A stretch of DNA of 64,000 nucleotides, from assembly GCA_039513195.1 (NCBI GenBank), contig JBCCRM010000017.1, forward strand, positions 41,421 to 105,420, read 5' to 3'. Position 1 is the stretch's first letter. Each line of letters starts with the position of its first letter. Positions 17,485 through 26,509 of this stretch are shown here, piece after piece. Position numbers and translations under genes: made by a program. This DNA is from Thermohalobaculum sp039513195 (GTDB lineage: Bacteria > Pseudomonadota > Alphaproteobacteria > Rhodobacterales > Rhodobacteraceae). A model generated the notes under the pieces. It saw only the letters and a list, made by a program, of their open reading frames with translations, was not told the DNA's origin and ran no database searches.

Positions 17485-18021
17485 TCAGAAATCGAACGGG
17501 CCAGGGGCGGCGTTGCCGAACACCTGCGCCAGATCCAGCAGCAGGGTCATGCGTTCGGAGGGGGTTGGCCCGAGTCGGCTCAGACCCTGGATCATCGAGC
17601 CGTCGGCCGCGCTTCCGAGTGTCGGCGGGGTCTCGATCGCTTCGGCGCCGAGGGAAGTCACCTCGCTGACCCTGTCGACCACCACGCCGAGCACATCGGT
17701 TTGCCCAGTGCCGGCCGGGACCTCGCAAACAATCAACCGGGTCGCATGGGTCTCTGGGGCCCGTGGCATGCCGAGGCGACCCGCCAGGTCCATAACCGGC
17801 ACGGCGCGGCCACGCAGGTCGATCAGCCCCTCGACCCCCTGAGCCGCGTTCGGCAAATGCGTCAGCGGCTGCATCGCCAGAATCTCGCGGACATTGGCCA
17901 CATCGACGGCAAAGTTCTGATTGCCGAGGGCGAAGGTCACAAAGGTGCCCGTCGCCCCGCGCCCGGCCGGCCCAACCTCGGCGGCAGAGGGCGGCTCAAC
18001 CTCGGCAGTGTGCTGCAACAT
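17485..18021 (-). CDS. cheW: Chemotaxis coupling protein CheW (second copy)
   Basis: The 178-residue protein is a single CheW domain, linking CheA to receptors. Visible marks are FVTFALGNQNFAVDVANVRE and the conserved GLIDLRGRAVPVMDL. I chose ATG 18021, 4 bases after the receptor gene stop and with AAAGG inside the end of that gene as ribosome site; a longer form from 18063 would overlap the receptor gene. It is one of two CheW copies flanking the receptor gene. Confidence 0.94.
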   Translation of the reverse strand: MLQHTAEVEPPSAAEVGPAGRGATGTFVTFALGNQNFAVDVANVREILAMQPLTHLPNAAQGVEGLIDLRGRAVPVMDLAGRLGMPRAPETHATRLIVCEVPAGTGQTDVLGVVVDRVSEVTSLGAEAIETPPTLGSAADGSMIQGLSRLGPTPSERMTLLLDLAQVFGNAAPGPFDF

Positions 18022-18025
18022 GCGC

Positions 18026-20278
18026 TCAGTACCTTTCGAAGTCAGCGTCGGAGACCTCGCCATCGGTCATATCTAGGGCGAAGCCATTGCCATTGGCCGC
18101 AGCGCCATTGCGCGCCGCTGGTGCACCCGCCGCCCTTTCGGGCATCCCATGGGTAGGCTTCGGGATCCGAAGTGCTGGGGCGCCGGCGGATTTACGCGGG
18201 CGCAGCCGATCATCCTCGACCTCCGGCGCTTCGCGGTCGGTGCCATCGCCGAGGTCGAAATAGCGGATGATGCCGCGCAGATCGTCAGCTTGGCTCGACA
18301 ACCCCTCGGACGTGGCCGAGGCTTCGTCGGCAGCACTGGCATTCTGCTGAATGACACGGTCGAGCTCGCGGATCGACTCGTTGATTTGCTGGGCGCCGAT
18401 GTTCTGTTCCCGCGTTGCGGCCGAGATCTCCTGCACCAGATCCGCGGTGCGCTGAATATTCGGGACCAGCGCCTCTAGCATCCGACCAGCCTCGCCGGAG
18501 ATATCGACTGTTTCGGCGGAAAGCTGGCTGATCTCGCCTGCGGCCTGCTGGCTGCGCTCGGCCAGTTTGCGGACTTCGGACGCGACCACGGCGAAGCCCT
18601 TTCCGTGACTGCCGGCACGCGCGGCCTCCACCGCTGCATTGAGCGCGAGCAGATCGGTCTGTCGGGCAATTTCCTGGATTATGTTGATCTTCTCGGCAAT
18701 CGTCTTCATGGCGCGCACTGCGCGTTCGACCGCCTCGCCGCTTTGCTTTGCCTCGGCTGCCGATTGGGTGGCGATCTTCTCGGTCTGCGAGGCGTTGTCC
18801 GCGCTCTGCCGGATGGTCGAGGTCATCTCTTCCATTGCCGCTGAGGCTTCCTGGGCCGCCGCGGCCTGCTGGCTTGCGCCTTGGCTGAGACTGTCGGCGG
18901 TGTGGCTCATCTCGGCGCTTCCAGAAGCCACCGCGTTCGCGCTGGTGTTCGAATTCGCGATCACCTCCCGCAGTTTGGCCAGCATCGATTCGAGAGCAAT
19001 GCCGAGTGCGTCTTTCTCGGACCGGCGATGCACGCTAACGGCGAGATCACCGCGGGCGATATGCTCGGCGGCCTCCGCCATCTCTCTTAGATTGCGGGTC
19101 ATCTCCTGCAAAGCCGCCATCAGCTTGCCGATCTCGTCGTCATTGTCGGGACGGGCATCGGTGCTTAGATCGCCCTGGGCGACGCGCTGCGCGACCGACA
19201 CAGCGCGACCGAGACCTCGGCTAACGCTGATCGCTAGGAAGGTGGCGGCCGCGATCCCGAGTGCCAAGGCGGCAAGCCCGATAACGATCAGTGTAAATCG
19301 TGTCTCCTGATAGAATTCTTCGGCCTTGGCCTTGTCTGCGAGAAGCCCCTCCCGGTCGCGCGTCAACATCGCGCTCAATTCATCTGCCGCGCTGCTGTAG
19401 GACCGTGCGGCATCCCCGAAGGACAGCGCGAAGGCGCGGACATCGCCATTTTCCAGGCTGATGGCCATCGTGTCCTTCATCACCACCGTGTAGCGGTCGA
19501 AGGCCGCGAGCAACGCGCGCATATCGTCTTGGTAGCCGGCGCCCAACCGCCCTCCGACGCTGCGCAGTTTATTCACAAAATCGGCGGCCCCATCGTCGAA
19601 GCGGGAGATATAGGCGGCCTTCTCCTCGGAGTCCTTCTCGAGGAGCGTTGCGTTCACGAGGATCCGCAGGATCGCCGCATCGTATTCGAGCTTCGTGATC
19701 GCGTTGGCGAGGTCTCCCTGATCCGGGCGCGGACTGCCCGATAGCGACCCCGCCGGCCGCGGTGCGCTATCGGCCCGCTCCGACCGTTCGATGAGGCCTC
19801 TCAGCGCTGCGTCCACTTCGGCATAGAACGTCCGGCCATCGGTGAACAGCATCTCCTGCGCCCGGCTGTCGGTGTTGAGCTGGGTCAGCCGCAGCACCTC
19901 GGCATTCATCGTGAGATAGGCTTCGATCCGCTCCTCGAATTCCGCGAGCCGCGCCTTCCCCTCGGGCGTCGCGATGGCGTCGAGCGCCCTGATCGTGGCA
20001 TTCATTTCCTCGACTAGGCGATCGACCTTCACGACCTCGGCCCGCATAAGATCCTGGTCTTTCAGCAGGATAACATTTTTCTGCGTGCGCGAGATGGAGG
20101 TCCCGAGCTCCAGAAGCCGGTCGCCCAGCCGCACCCGCTCCGACGAGACATCCACCAGTTCGTTGACCTGATCTTTCACAGCACTCAAAGCATTGATGGC
20201 GTAGATCGCCATGCCACCGGCCAGCATCAGCACCGCCGTAAAGCCAGCGATCAGTTTCATTCGGATTGTCATAGCCAT
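18026..20278 (-). CDS. Methyl-accepting chemotaxis protein
   Basis: This 750-residue receptor has a first membrane helix at about 8-30, a large periplasmic helical sensor region (about 31-325) including a Pro/Ser-rich loop, a second membrane helix at about 328-352, a HAMP region, and a cytoplasmic signalling hairpin with the conserved tip around EIARQTDLLALNAAVEAARA. The C-terminus ends DADFERY and lacks the NWETF-type pentapeptide for CheR/CheB docking. Being placed between the two cheW genes it is probably the dedicated receptor of this array. The ligand cannot be inferred. Confidence 0.96.
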   Translation of the reverse strand: MAMTIRMKLIAGFTAVLMLAGGMAIYAINALSAVKDQVNELVDVSSERVRLGDRLLELGTSISRTQKNVILLKDQDLMRAEVVKVDRLVEEMNATIRALDAIATPEGKARLAEFEERIEAYLTMNAEVLRLTQLNTDSRAQEMLFTDGRTFYAEVDAALRGLIERSERADSAPRPAGSLSGSPRPDQGDLANAITKLEYDAAILRILVNATLLEKDSEEKAAYISRFDDGAADFVNKLRSVGGRLGAGYQDDMRALLAAFDRYTVVMKDTMAISLENGDVRAFALSFGDAARSYSSAADELSAMLTRDREGLLADKAKAEEFYQETRFTLIVIGLAALALGIAAATFLAISVSRGLGRAVSVAQRVAQGDLSTDARPDNDDEIGKLMAALQEMTRNLREMAEAAEHIARGDLAVSVHRRSEKDALGIALESMLAKLREVIANSNTSANAVASGSAEMSHTADSLSQGASQQAAAAQEASAAMEEMTSTIRQSADNASQTEKIATQSAAEAKQSGEAVERAVRAMKTIAEKINIIQEIARQTDLLALNAAVEAARAGSHGKGFAVVASEVRKLAERSQQAAGEISQLSAETVDISGEAGRMLEALVPNIQRTADLVQEISAATREQNIGAQQINESIRELDRVIQQNASAADEASATSEGLSSQADDLRGIIRYFDLGDGTDREAPEVEDDRLRPRKSAGAPALRIPKPTHGMPERAAGAPAARNGAAANGNGFALDMTDGEVSDADFERY

Positions 20279-20306
20279 CGGGATCTCCAGGGGGCGGTGT
20301 CTCGGT

Positions 20307-20810
20307 TCAGACGGTTGGGCTGAACAGCGTTTCGACGTTTAAGAGAATGACGAGATCGTCGCCGAGCTTGGCGACGCCGTCGATGAATTCGGCCGGCCAA
20401 CGGGCGCCGAGCTCGGGCATGGTGTCGACGAGATCCAAGGCCACGTCGCGCACACTCTCCACTCCCTCGGCCAGCAGTCCCAGACGGGTGCTTTCGCCGG
20501 CGATCGGCAATTCCAGCACAATGATCCGCGCCTCGCCGTCCATGTCGCCCGACGGCATGCGCAACCTTTCTCGGACATCGACCAATGGCGCGACGGCTCC
20601 GCGAACATTGATCAACGCCGGGGCGAAGGGATCGGCGCCCGGTACGGGCGTGGTGGCGATCACATCGATGATCTCATTGACCGACGTCACCGCGATGGCA
20701 AACAGCTCGCCTGCCAACTTGAAGGTCAGGAAGGTCGCGCTCTGCCGCGCGGCGGGCGCGGTTGCCTCGCCCGCGTCATCCATCTCTGCCTCGAGTGTCG
20801 ATGCGCTCAC
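20307..20810 (-). CDS. cheW: Chemotaxis coupling protein CheW (first copy)
   Basis: This 167-residue CheW domain protein has FLTFKLAGELFAIAVTSVNE and ALINVRGAVAPLVDVRERL as family marks. It follows cheA by 15 bases and precedes the receptor gene by 28. It differs clearly from the copy at 17485, so the two are old paralogues and not a recent duplication. Confidence 0.94.
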   Translation of the reverse strand: MSASTLEAEMDDAGEATAPAARQSATFLTFKLAGELFAIAVTSVNEIIDVIATTPVPGADPFAPALINVRGAVAPLVDVRERLRMPSGDMDGEARIIVLELPIAGESTRLGLLAEGVESVRDVALDLVDTMPELGARWPAEFIDGVAKLGDDLVILLNVETLFSPTV

Positions 20811-20825
20811 GCCGTTCCCTCCCGC

Positions 20826-22835
20826 TCAGGCGGCCGCGCGGACATCGCCGCTCAGCAGTTTCACAAAGGCCGCAATGTCCAGGATCAACGCTACGGTTCC
20901 GTCGCCGAGGATGGTGGCGCCCGAGAAGCCCTTGATCGCGCGGTGATAGACGCTGAGTGATTTGATCACAGTCTGGTGTTGTCCCAGAATATCGTCCACG
21001 ACCAAACCGATCCGGCGCGATTCCGTTCCGACGATCACCACGCGGGGATGGGCCACCGCCTCGTGACCTTGCAGCCCAAAACGTTCCGACAGATCGACAT
21101 AGGGAACCAATTCCTCGCGGATGTTCAGAACCGTGCGGCCGCTCTCGCGCCGTGCTGCTGCGGCATCCAGTTCGACGCATTCGACCACGCTCGACAGCGG
21201 GATCACGAAAACGCTGCCCGCGACCCGGACCATCAGCCCATCGATGATCGCCAAGGTCAGCGGCAGGCGCAGGGTCACCGTGGTCCCCTGGCCCGCCTCC
21301 GTCACCACATCCACTGACCCGCGCAGATCCTCGATCACACGGCGCACCGCATCCATGCCGACCCCGCGGCCCGAGACCGTCGACACGGTCTTCGCGGTCG
21401 AAAAGCCGGGGCGAAAGATCATCTGGCTCAGCTCCGCGTCCGACGGCTGATCGTCGGGCGAGAGGAGGCCCCGCTCGACCGCCCGGTTGCGGATCGCAGG
21501 CAGGTTCAGGCCGGCGCCATCGTCGCGGATGCTGATCAGAACCTCGCCCGCCGCTTGATGGGCCGACAGCCGCAGCTGCGCGGTTGCGGGTTTGCCGGCG
21601 GCTTCCCGGTCCTCCGGTGCCTCTATACCATGGTCGATGGAGTTGCGGATAATATGGACCAACGGCTCCGTCAGGCTGTCGATGACGTTCTTGTCGACCT
21701 CCGTCTCACCACCCGTGGTTTCCAACGCGACCGACTTCCCGAGCTCGCCGGAGAGATCCCGCACGACGCGGCGGAACTTTCCGAAAACCAGTTCGATCGG
21801 CAGCATTCGGATCGACAGCGTCGTGTCGCGCAGACCGGTGACCAGGCGTTCGATCTCCTCGGCCGCGCTGGACAGCGAGAGGTCGGCAATCTGCTCGGAC
21901 AAGCGGTTGAGGCGCGACTGCGCAATCACCAATTCGCCGAGTTGATCCATCAAATCGTCGAGCCGGCGCGCTTGAACCCTTAGGGACCCGGCCTTTTGTG
22001 CCGGTTTAGCCGGCGGAGCCGGGGCGTCCTTACTCTGGGACTGCGGTGGGGCTGCACTGGGCTGCGCTGCAACGGCCTCCGGCGCAGTTTCAAACACCTC
22101 CCATGTGGTAGGCGCGTCCGTCTGTTCGGTGTCGACCCGCTCGATCTGCACCTCTTCGGGCTCGGAAAAGACGAAAATCGCGTCGAGGGCTTCCCGCCCG
22201 CGATCTGTCGTCAGCACCAGCTCCCAACCCAGATGACAGGCTGTCGGCGCCAGAGTGTCGAGATCCGGGACAGCATCCGTAACGAGCGCTACTGTGCCAG
22301 ATCCGCATTCGATCAGCTCATCGACCAGCAGATCGGGCCGCATTCCGTTGCGGAGAGAGCCCGGATCGGGCGTGAATCGAATGTGGAAGGTTTCGTTCTT
22401 CGGCCCGGGCGAGGCTGCTGCCTGCGCCGTCTCGGGCGCCTCGTTTTCCCCGCCAGTGAAGGCTGTGATCTGTGCGGCGAGCTTTTGCGCTGTGTCGGAC
22501 TGCTCTAGCGCTTCCTCCGCCGCGGAATCGCCGCTCACTTCCAGCAATTGCTGGATGTGATCGCGGGCGGCGAGCGATGTTTCGATGAGCGCAGGCGTGA
22601 CCTTGGCGCGGCCGTCGCGCACCATGTCATATGCATTTTCGAGCCCGTGCACGAAGCGCACCAGAGCGGAAAACCCGAACATGCCGCCGGAGCCTTTCAG
22701 CGTGTGCATCGTGCGGAACACCGCGTCAACACGCTCGGCATCCGCCGGATCCACCTCCAGCGCCATGAGCTCCCCTTCGAGCCCATCGAGCAGTTCTGCC
22801 GCCTCCTGGCGGAAAACGTCCAGATGCGAGACCAT
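20826..22835 (-). CDS. cheA: Chemotaxis sensor histidine kinase CheA
   Basis: The 669-residue kinase has an N-terminal Hpt domain with phosphorylated His44 in TMHTLKGSGG, a middle region (about 145-235) of the CheY-binding type, a Pro/Ala-rich linker, the dimerisation helices, the ATPase domain with HIIRNSIDHGIE and DDGAGL, and a C-terminal CheW-like regulatory domain. It autophosphorylates under receptor control and passes phosphate to CheY and CheB. The ATG lies 2 bases after the cheY stop. Confidence 0.97.
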   Translation of the reverse strand: MVSHLDVFRQEAAELLDGLEGELMALEVDPADAERVDAVFRTMHTLKGSGGMFGFSALVRFVHGLENAYDMVRDGRAKVTPALIETSLAARDHIQQLLEVSGDSAAEEALEQSDTAQKLAAQITAFTGGENEAPETAQAAASPGPKNETFHIRFTPDPGSLRNGMRPDLLVDELIECGSGTVALVTDAVPDLDTLAPTACHLGWELVLTTDRGREALDAIFVFSEPEEVQIERVDTEQTDAPTTWEVFETAPEAVAAQPSAAPPQSQSKDAPAPPAKPAQKAGSLRVQARRLDDLMDQLGELVIAQSRLNRLSEQIADLSLSSAAEEIERLVTGLRDTTLSIRMLPIELVFGKFRRVVRDLSGELGKSVALETTGGETEVDKNVIDSLTEPLVHIIRNSIDHGIEAPEDREAAGKPATAQLRLSAHQAAGEVLISIRDDGAGLNLPAIRNRAVERGLLSPDDQPSDAELSQMIFRPGFSTAKTVSTVSGRGVGMDAVRRVIEDLRGSVDVVTEAGQGTTVTLRLPLTLAIIDGLMVRVAGSVFVIPLSSVVECVELDAAAARRESGRTVLNIREELVPYVDLSERFGLQGHEAVAHPRVVIVGTESRRIGLVVDDILGQHQTVIKSLSVYHRAIKGFSGATILGDGTVALILDIAAFVKLLSGDVRAAA

Positions 22836-22837
22836 TC

Positions 22838-23203
22838 TTATCCCAGAAACTTCTTAATCGTCATCTCGAGCTGCAGCTCATTGAAGGGCTTCACGATCCA
22901 GCCGGAGGCGCCGGCGCTCTTGCCCTCCTTCATCTTCTCGGCATGGCCCTCGGTGGTGAGCATCACGATCGGCAAGCCGGCGAATTCGTCGCGCTCACGC
23001 ACGGCCCTGATGAAGCCGATGCCATCCATTCGCGGCATGTTGAGATCGGTGATAACCAGATCGACCTGGTTCTTGCTCAACACATCGAGACCGTCCTGCC
23101 CGTCCTCCGCCTCGACCACTTCGTGACCGAGATCTTCCAGCAGCTCGCGCACGGCGGCGCGCATGCTGGCACTGTCATCGACTGTCAGGACCGTCTTGCT
23201 CAT
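22838..23203 (-). CDS. cheY: CheY-like chemotaxis response regulator
   Basis: This 121-residue single receiver domain has the acidic pair DD at 9-10, the phosphoacceptor Asp53 in VITDLNMPRMDG, the conserved threonine in MLTTEG and lysine in VKPF. It would receive phosphate from CheA and act on the flagellar motor or another output. No flagellar genes are in the window. Its ATG overlaps the upstream STAS gene stop by 4 bases. Confidence 0.95.
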   Translation of the reverse strand: MSKTVLTVDDSASMRAAVRELLEDLGHEVVEAEDGQDGLDVLSKNQVDLVITDLNMPRMDGIGFIRAVRERDEFAGLPIVMLTTEGHAEKMKEGKSAGASGWIVKPFNELQLEMTIKKFLG

Positions 23204-23520
23204 ACGCTCACATCTCCAAATCCGCGCGGTTCGTCGAAACTGGCGGCCGCCGCGGCCGCATGGTCGTTAAATGTCAGATCGGTCCCACTCTCCGCCGCGC
23301 TGCGGCGGGCCGAGGCGAGCAGTTGCAGGGACAAAAGCGAGGGCTCTCCCTCGCCGAGTTCGATCAATACGGGCTGGCCGTCGGCCTTGGCGGTGGACAG
23401 CGCAGTGCGCAGATCGCCCAGCACGGCGGCCGCATCGCTAAGCGCCAGATCTGCCGGGATCGCGGCTTTGGGGCAGTCACTTGCACCCTTTGCAGCGCTC
23501 TGCGGATTTTCGGATGTCAT
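23200..23520 (-). CDS. STAS-domain protein of the chemotaxis operon
   Basis: The 106-residue protein fits a small STAS domain: beta-alpha pattern with LPADLALSDAAAVLGDL, a central strand VLIELGEGE and the helix SLLSLQLLASARR, where serines sit near the place phosphorylated in anti-anti-sigma relatives. Small STAS proteins at the head of chemotaxis operons are common in proteobacteria, but their role is not well defined. The ATG at 23520 has GGGAG upstream. It is the first gene of the operon. Confidence 0.82.
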   Translation of the reverse strand: MTSENPQSAAKGASDCPKAAIPADLALSDAAAVLGDLRTALSTAKADGQPVLIELGEGEPSLLSLQLLASARRSAAESGTDLTFNDHAAAAAASFDEPRGFGDVSV

Positions 23521-23711
23521 CGAGTGCTCCCTGGTCCGCGGTTCATCGTTACCGGCGCCCCCTTATCGAAGTCAGCTCTGACAAAAGGCTTAATCGCGGC
23601 GGGAAATGCTCTCGATTGGCCTCGGTATGGAAATTCGCGCCGGCCGGTAAACACTTCGAAACCGCTCCCGGTTCTTTTGGTGCACGAGCCGAGAGACCGC
23701 GAGGAACCCCG
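23521..23711. promoter_or_regulatory. Divergent promoter region, che operon and GGDEF-EAL gene
   Basis: This 191-base gap separates the first chemotaxis gene (minus) from the GGDEF-EAL gene (plus), so it should carry promoters in both directions. I cannot assign sigma-factor boxes with confidence. The plus-strand gene has GAGG 7 bases before its ATG. Confidence 0.45.
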
Positions 23712-26411
23712 ATGTCCGACAAGTCTGGCCAGCAGGCCAATGGCCAACCCAATCTACGCGAGGGGCTGTTGCAGGAGCTCCAAGCCGTCTCCGCGGAGCT
23801 GGTCGCGCTATTCGATACCATTCCCGGTCAACTGGGAATCTTGCGCCGGCAGCTCGCCAAGCCGCCCGCCATAGCCTGGGACGCCGCCGTTCAAGACTAC
23901 TCCGATTGGCTGGATAGCCTGCGGCCCACGCCGTGGCGGGACGATGCCCGCGCGGCACTCACTGCGTTGGCAGCGCCTGAGCCGACGCCGGATAAGACAC
24001 CGGCCGTAGACGAGGCGCAGGAAATCGCCGGAAGGCTCAAGGCTGCGCGGCGTCGGCTACAAGGCCCGGTTCAGTTCGGCGACGCCGCATCGCAGAGAAT
24101 CGACCATGCGCTCAGCGCGATAACGCGCGCCGGCAACGAAACCGGCATCGCCCATGCTGCAACCGACACGGTGGCCGCCCGGCTCGTGGCGGGCTTAGCC
24201 AGCGATCTCAGCGAGGCGGTGTCCGAGATTGATTTCGCCCTTGCCGATTTGAAGGAGGACTTGGACAAGGTCCAGGCGATGGCGGCTGCGGGCGATGCGC
24301 CGGCTGCGGCGCTTGGCCTAGACGCGTTGGATCCCGGCTCGGCGGACGGGCTGAGCGATGCGGACCGCGAGCAAGGCAGCAGCGTCTACAGCGCTGTCAG
24401 ACTGCACTGCATAGTCGCCAGCGTCCCGATCCTTGGGGAAGTCGACCCTGTCGGCTGCGTCAAAGCGCAGGAGAAGGTTGAATCGATCGGGGAAGTCACC
24501 TGCGATGCCATTCGGCGGTTGGCCGGGTCGCTGCAAACCATCTCCACCTCGCTGCGCAGCCTAATCGACCCTGCGATCAGCAAGGTTGAACTGGCGGCCG
24601 TCGACCTGACCTGGCTCGAGAAACTCTACACGATGGAGGATGAGCGCAGGCTGCACGCCTCGGCCTTCCAGCCGGTGCCGGGCGAGGTTGACGCGATGGC
24701 AGAAGACCGCTCGGTCGAGCCGGAGGAGGTAGATCCGCGCCTGCAAGCGCCGATGCCGGAGGAGCGGCCCCAGTCCTATCTCGACCGGGTCTCCGCCGTC
24801 CGTGACCGGGTCAGGGCTCAACTGGTTGATCCCAATGCGGATCTCGTCCTGCGGGTCTGCTCGGGCATCATCATCGTCTCGGCGCTTGGGGTCTTCGGGA
24901 CCACTCTCATGATCGCCGATGGCCATGCGGATGGCTCGCCGCAGTCGGGCGACGGGCTTTGGCTTCTCCTCGCCCTGTTGGCAGAGCTCTGCCTCATGGT
25001 CCTGGTGGTCCGGGCGATCGCAAAGCCGACCTTGCAGCGTTTGCGCGACGCGCGCGACGAGATGGAGCGGATGGCGCTTTGCGATGCGCTCACCGAACTC
25101 TACAATCGCCGCGGCCTGCAACACTACCTCACCGAGGCCTTGGCGCCGACCGCCTCCGGCTATCCCGGCGAGGTGGCCGTGATGCATATCGATTTGGACC
25201 ATTTCAAGAGCGTGAACGACACCCTTGGCCATGACGCCGGCGACCACGTTCTCAAGATTACCGCCGAACGCATGACCAAAGTGATCCGCGACCGCGGCCG
25301 TGTCTGCCGGGTCGGCGGCGACGAGTTCTGCGTTGCGATGCCGGGTCTCACCGACATTGCCCTAACGGCCGAGATTGCCGGCGAAATCGTCCAAGACTGC
25401 CGGCAGACCATCGAGTTCGAGGGTAAGCCCTGCCAGATCGGAACCTCGATCGGCATCGCCTATGGCGGCGGGCCGGCAAACACCTCGGAGCCGAATCAAC
25501 TGCTGACCAATGCCGATTTGGCTGTCTTCGTTTCCAAAGCTGGCGGCCGCGGTCGCTTCACCTTCTTCGACGGTGGATTGCGCACCGAGATGGAGGCCGA
25601 GATAAGGGTTCTGGACCGCCTCCGCGCGGCCCTCGACGCCGAACAGATGCAGCCTTGGTTCCAACCGGTGATGGATACCGACGGCAGCCGGATCCTCTCG
25701 GCCGAGGCGCTTCTGCGCTGCCCTGAGGTCGATGGCAGCTATGTCGACCCCGAAAATCTTATTGTCGTGGCAGAAAAGAACAATCTACTCGACCGCGTCA
25801 ACGAGGTCATGATCGCGACGACCCTGAAGACCATGGCGGAGTGGCGCAAAAAGGGTGTCCCGGTGCCGCGCATCACCCTCAATCTGACCGGACCGGAGGT
25901 GAAGGCGCACGGCTTCGTCGACCGACTGAAATTGCATTTGGACGCCCTGGATCTGCATCCCAACATGATCGGGGTAGAGGTGGCCGAGAATGTGTGCAAC
26001 GAGCGCGGCGCGGAGCTCGCGATCAAATCGCTGCATGATCTCCGCGCGCTGGGGGTTGAAGTAACGGTCGACGATTTCGGCCGCGACCAGGCCTCGCTGA
26101 GCAATCTCACTCAAATGAAGGCCGCGGCGGTTAAGATCGATCAGAACATCGTGAGCCAGCTCGGCCAGAATGCGGAAAGCGCCGCGCTTTTGTCCGGGCT
26201 GGTGGCGCTCGCCCGATCCATGAACCTCAAGGTGATCGCCGCGGGCGTCGAGGGGAGGGAGCAGCTGCGCGCACTGCAGGCTATCGATTGCGATGGTCTG
26301 CAGGGGTTTGCCGTCGCTCGGCCGATGCCGTCCGAGAGCTTTGCGGAATGGCTTGAGCTGAATGGTGGCTTCGAGGACGACGGCCAGAACACCGGCCGCG
26401 CGGCCGGCTGA
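23712..26411 (+). CDS. Membrane GGDEF-EAL cyclic-di-GMP protein
   Basis: The 899-residue product has a helical N-terminal region (about 1-370) with LYTMEDERRLH near 305, two membrane helices (about 378-401 and 415-436), a GGDEF domain with intact GGDEF at 535-539, and an EAL domain with intact EAL at 665-667. EAL residues such as the DDFG acidic pair and KIDQNIV are present, but the usual AEGVE is AAGVE here (Ala844), and this glutamate is normally conserved in active phosphodiesterases. It may therefore be mainly a cyclase or have altered hydrolysis. I chose ATG 23712 because of GAGG 7 bases upstream; the frame is open to 23481. It is divergent from the chemotaxis operon, which suggests a link between c-di-GMP and motility. 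Confidence 0.92.
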   Translation: MSDKSGQQANGQPNLREGLLQELQAVSAELVALFDTIPGQLGILRRQLAKPPAIAWDAAVQDYSDWLDSLRPTPWRDDARAALTALAAPEPTPDKTPAVDEAQEIAGRLKAARRRLQGPVQFGDAASQRIDHALSAITRAGNETGIAHAATDTVAARLVAGLASDLSEAVSEIDFALADLKEDLDKVQAMAAAGDAPAAALGLDALDPGSADGLSDADREQGSSVYSAVRLHCIVASVPILGEVDPVGCVKAQEKVESIGEVTCDAIRRLAGSLQTISTSLRSLIDPAISKVELAAVDLTWLEKLYTMEDERRLHASAFQPVPGEVDAMAEDRSVEPEEVDPRLQAPMPEERPQSYLDRVSAVRDRVRAQLVDPNADLVLRVCSGIIIVSALGVFGTTLMIADGHADGSPQSGDGLWLLLALLAELCLMVLVVRAIAKPTLQRLRDARDEMERMALCDALTELYNRRGLQHYLTEALAPTASGYPGEVAVMHIDLDHFKSVNDTLGHDAGDHVLKITAERMTKVIRDRGRVCRVGGDEFCVAMPGLTDIALTAEIAGEIVQDCRQTIEFEGKPCQIGTSIGIAYGGGPANTSEPNQLLTNADLAVFVSKAGGRGRFTFFDGGLRTEMEAEIRVLDRLRAALDAEQMQPWFQPVMDTDGSRILSAEALLRCPEVDGSYVDPENLIVVAEKNNLLDRVNEVMIATTLKTMAEWRKKGVPVPRITLNLTGPEVKAHGFVDRLKLHLDALDLHPNMIGVEVAENVCNERGAELAIKSLHDLRALGVEVTVDDFGRDQASLSNLTQMKAAAVKIDQNIVSQLGQNAESAALLSGLVALARSMNLKVIAAGVEGREQLRALQAIDCDGLQGFAVARPMPSESFAEWLELNGGFEDDGQNTGRAAG

Positions 26412-26509
26412 GCGGCCGGGCGCCAAGGCTGCGGCATGGCCGTCCTTGCGCGCGGCCGCTATCTCGCTATCACGCTCCCAGACGCGAATGCGGCAACAGG
26501 GGGCGGACC

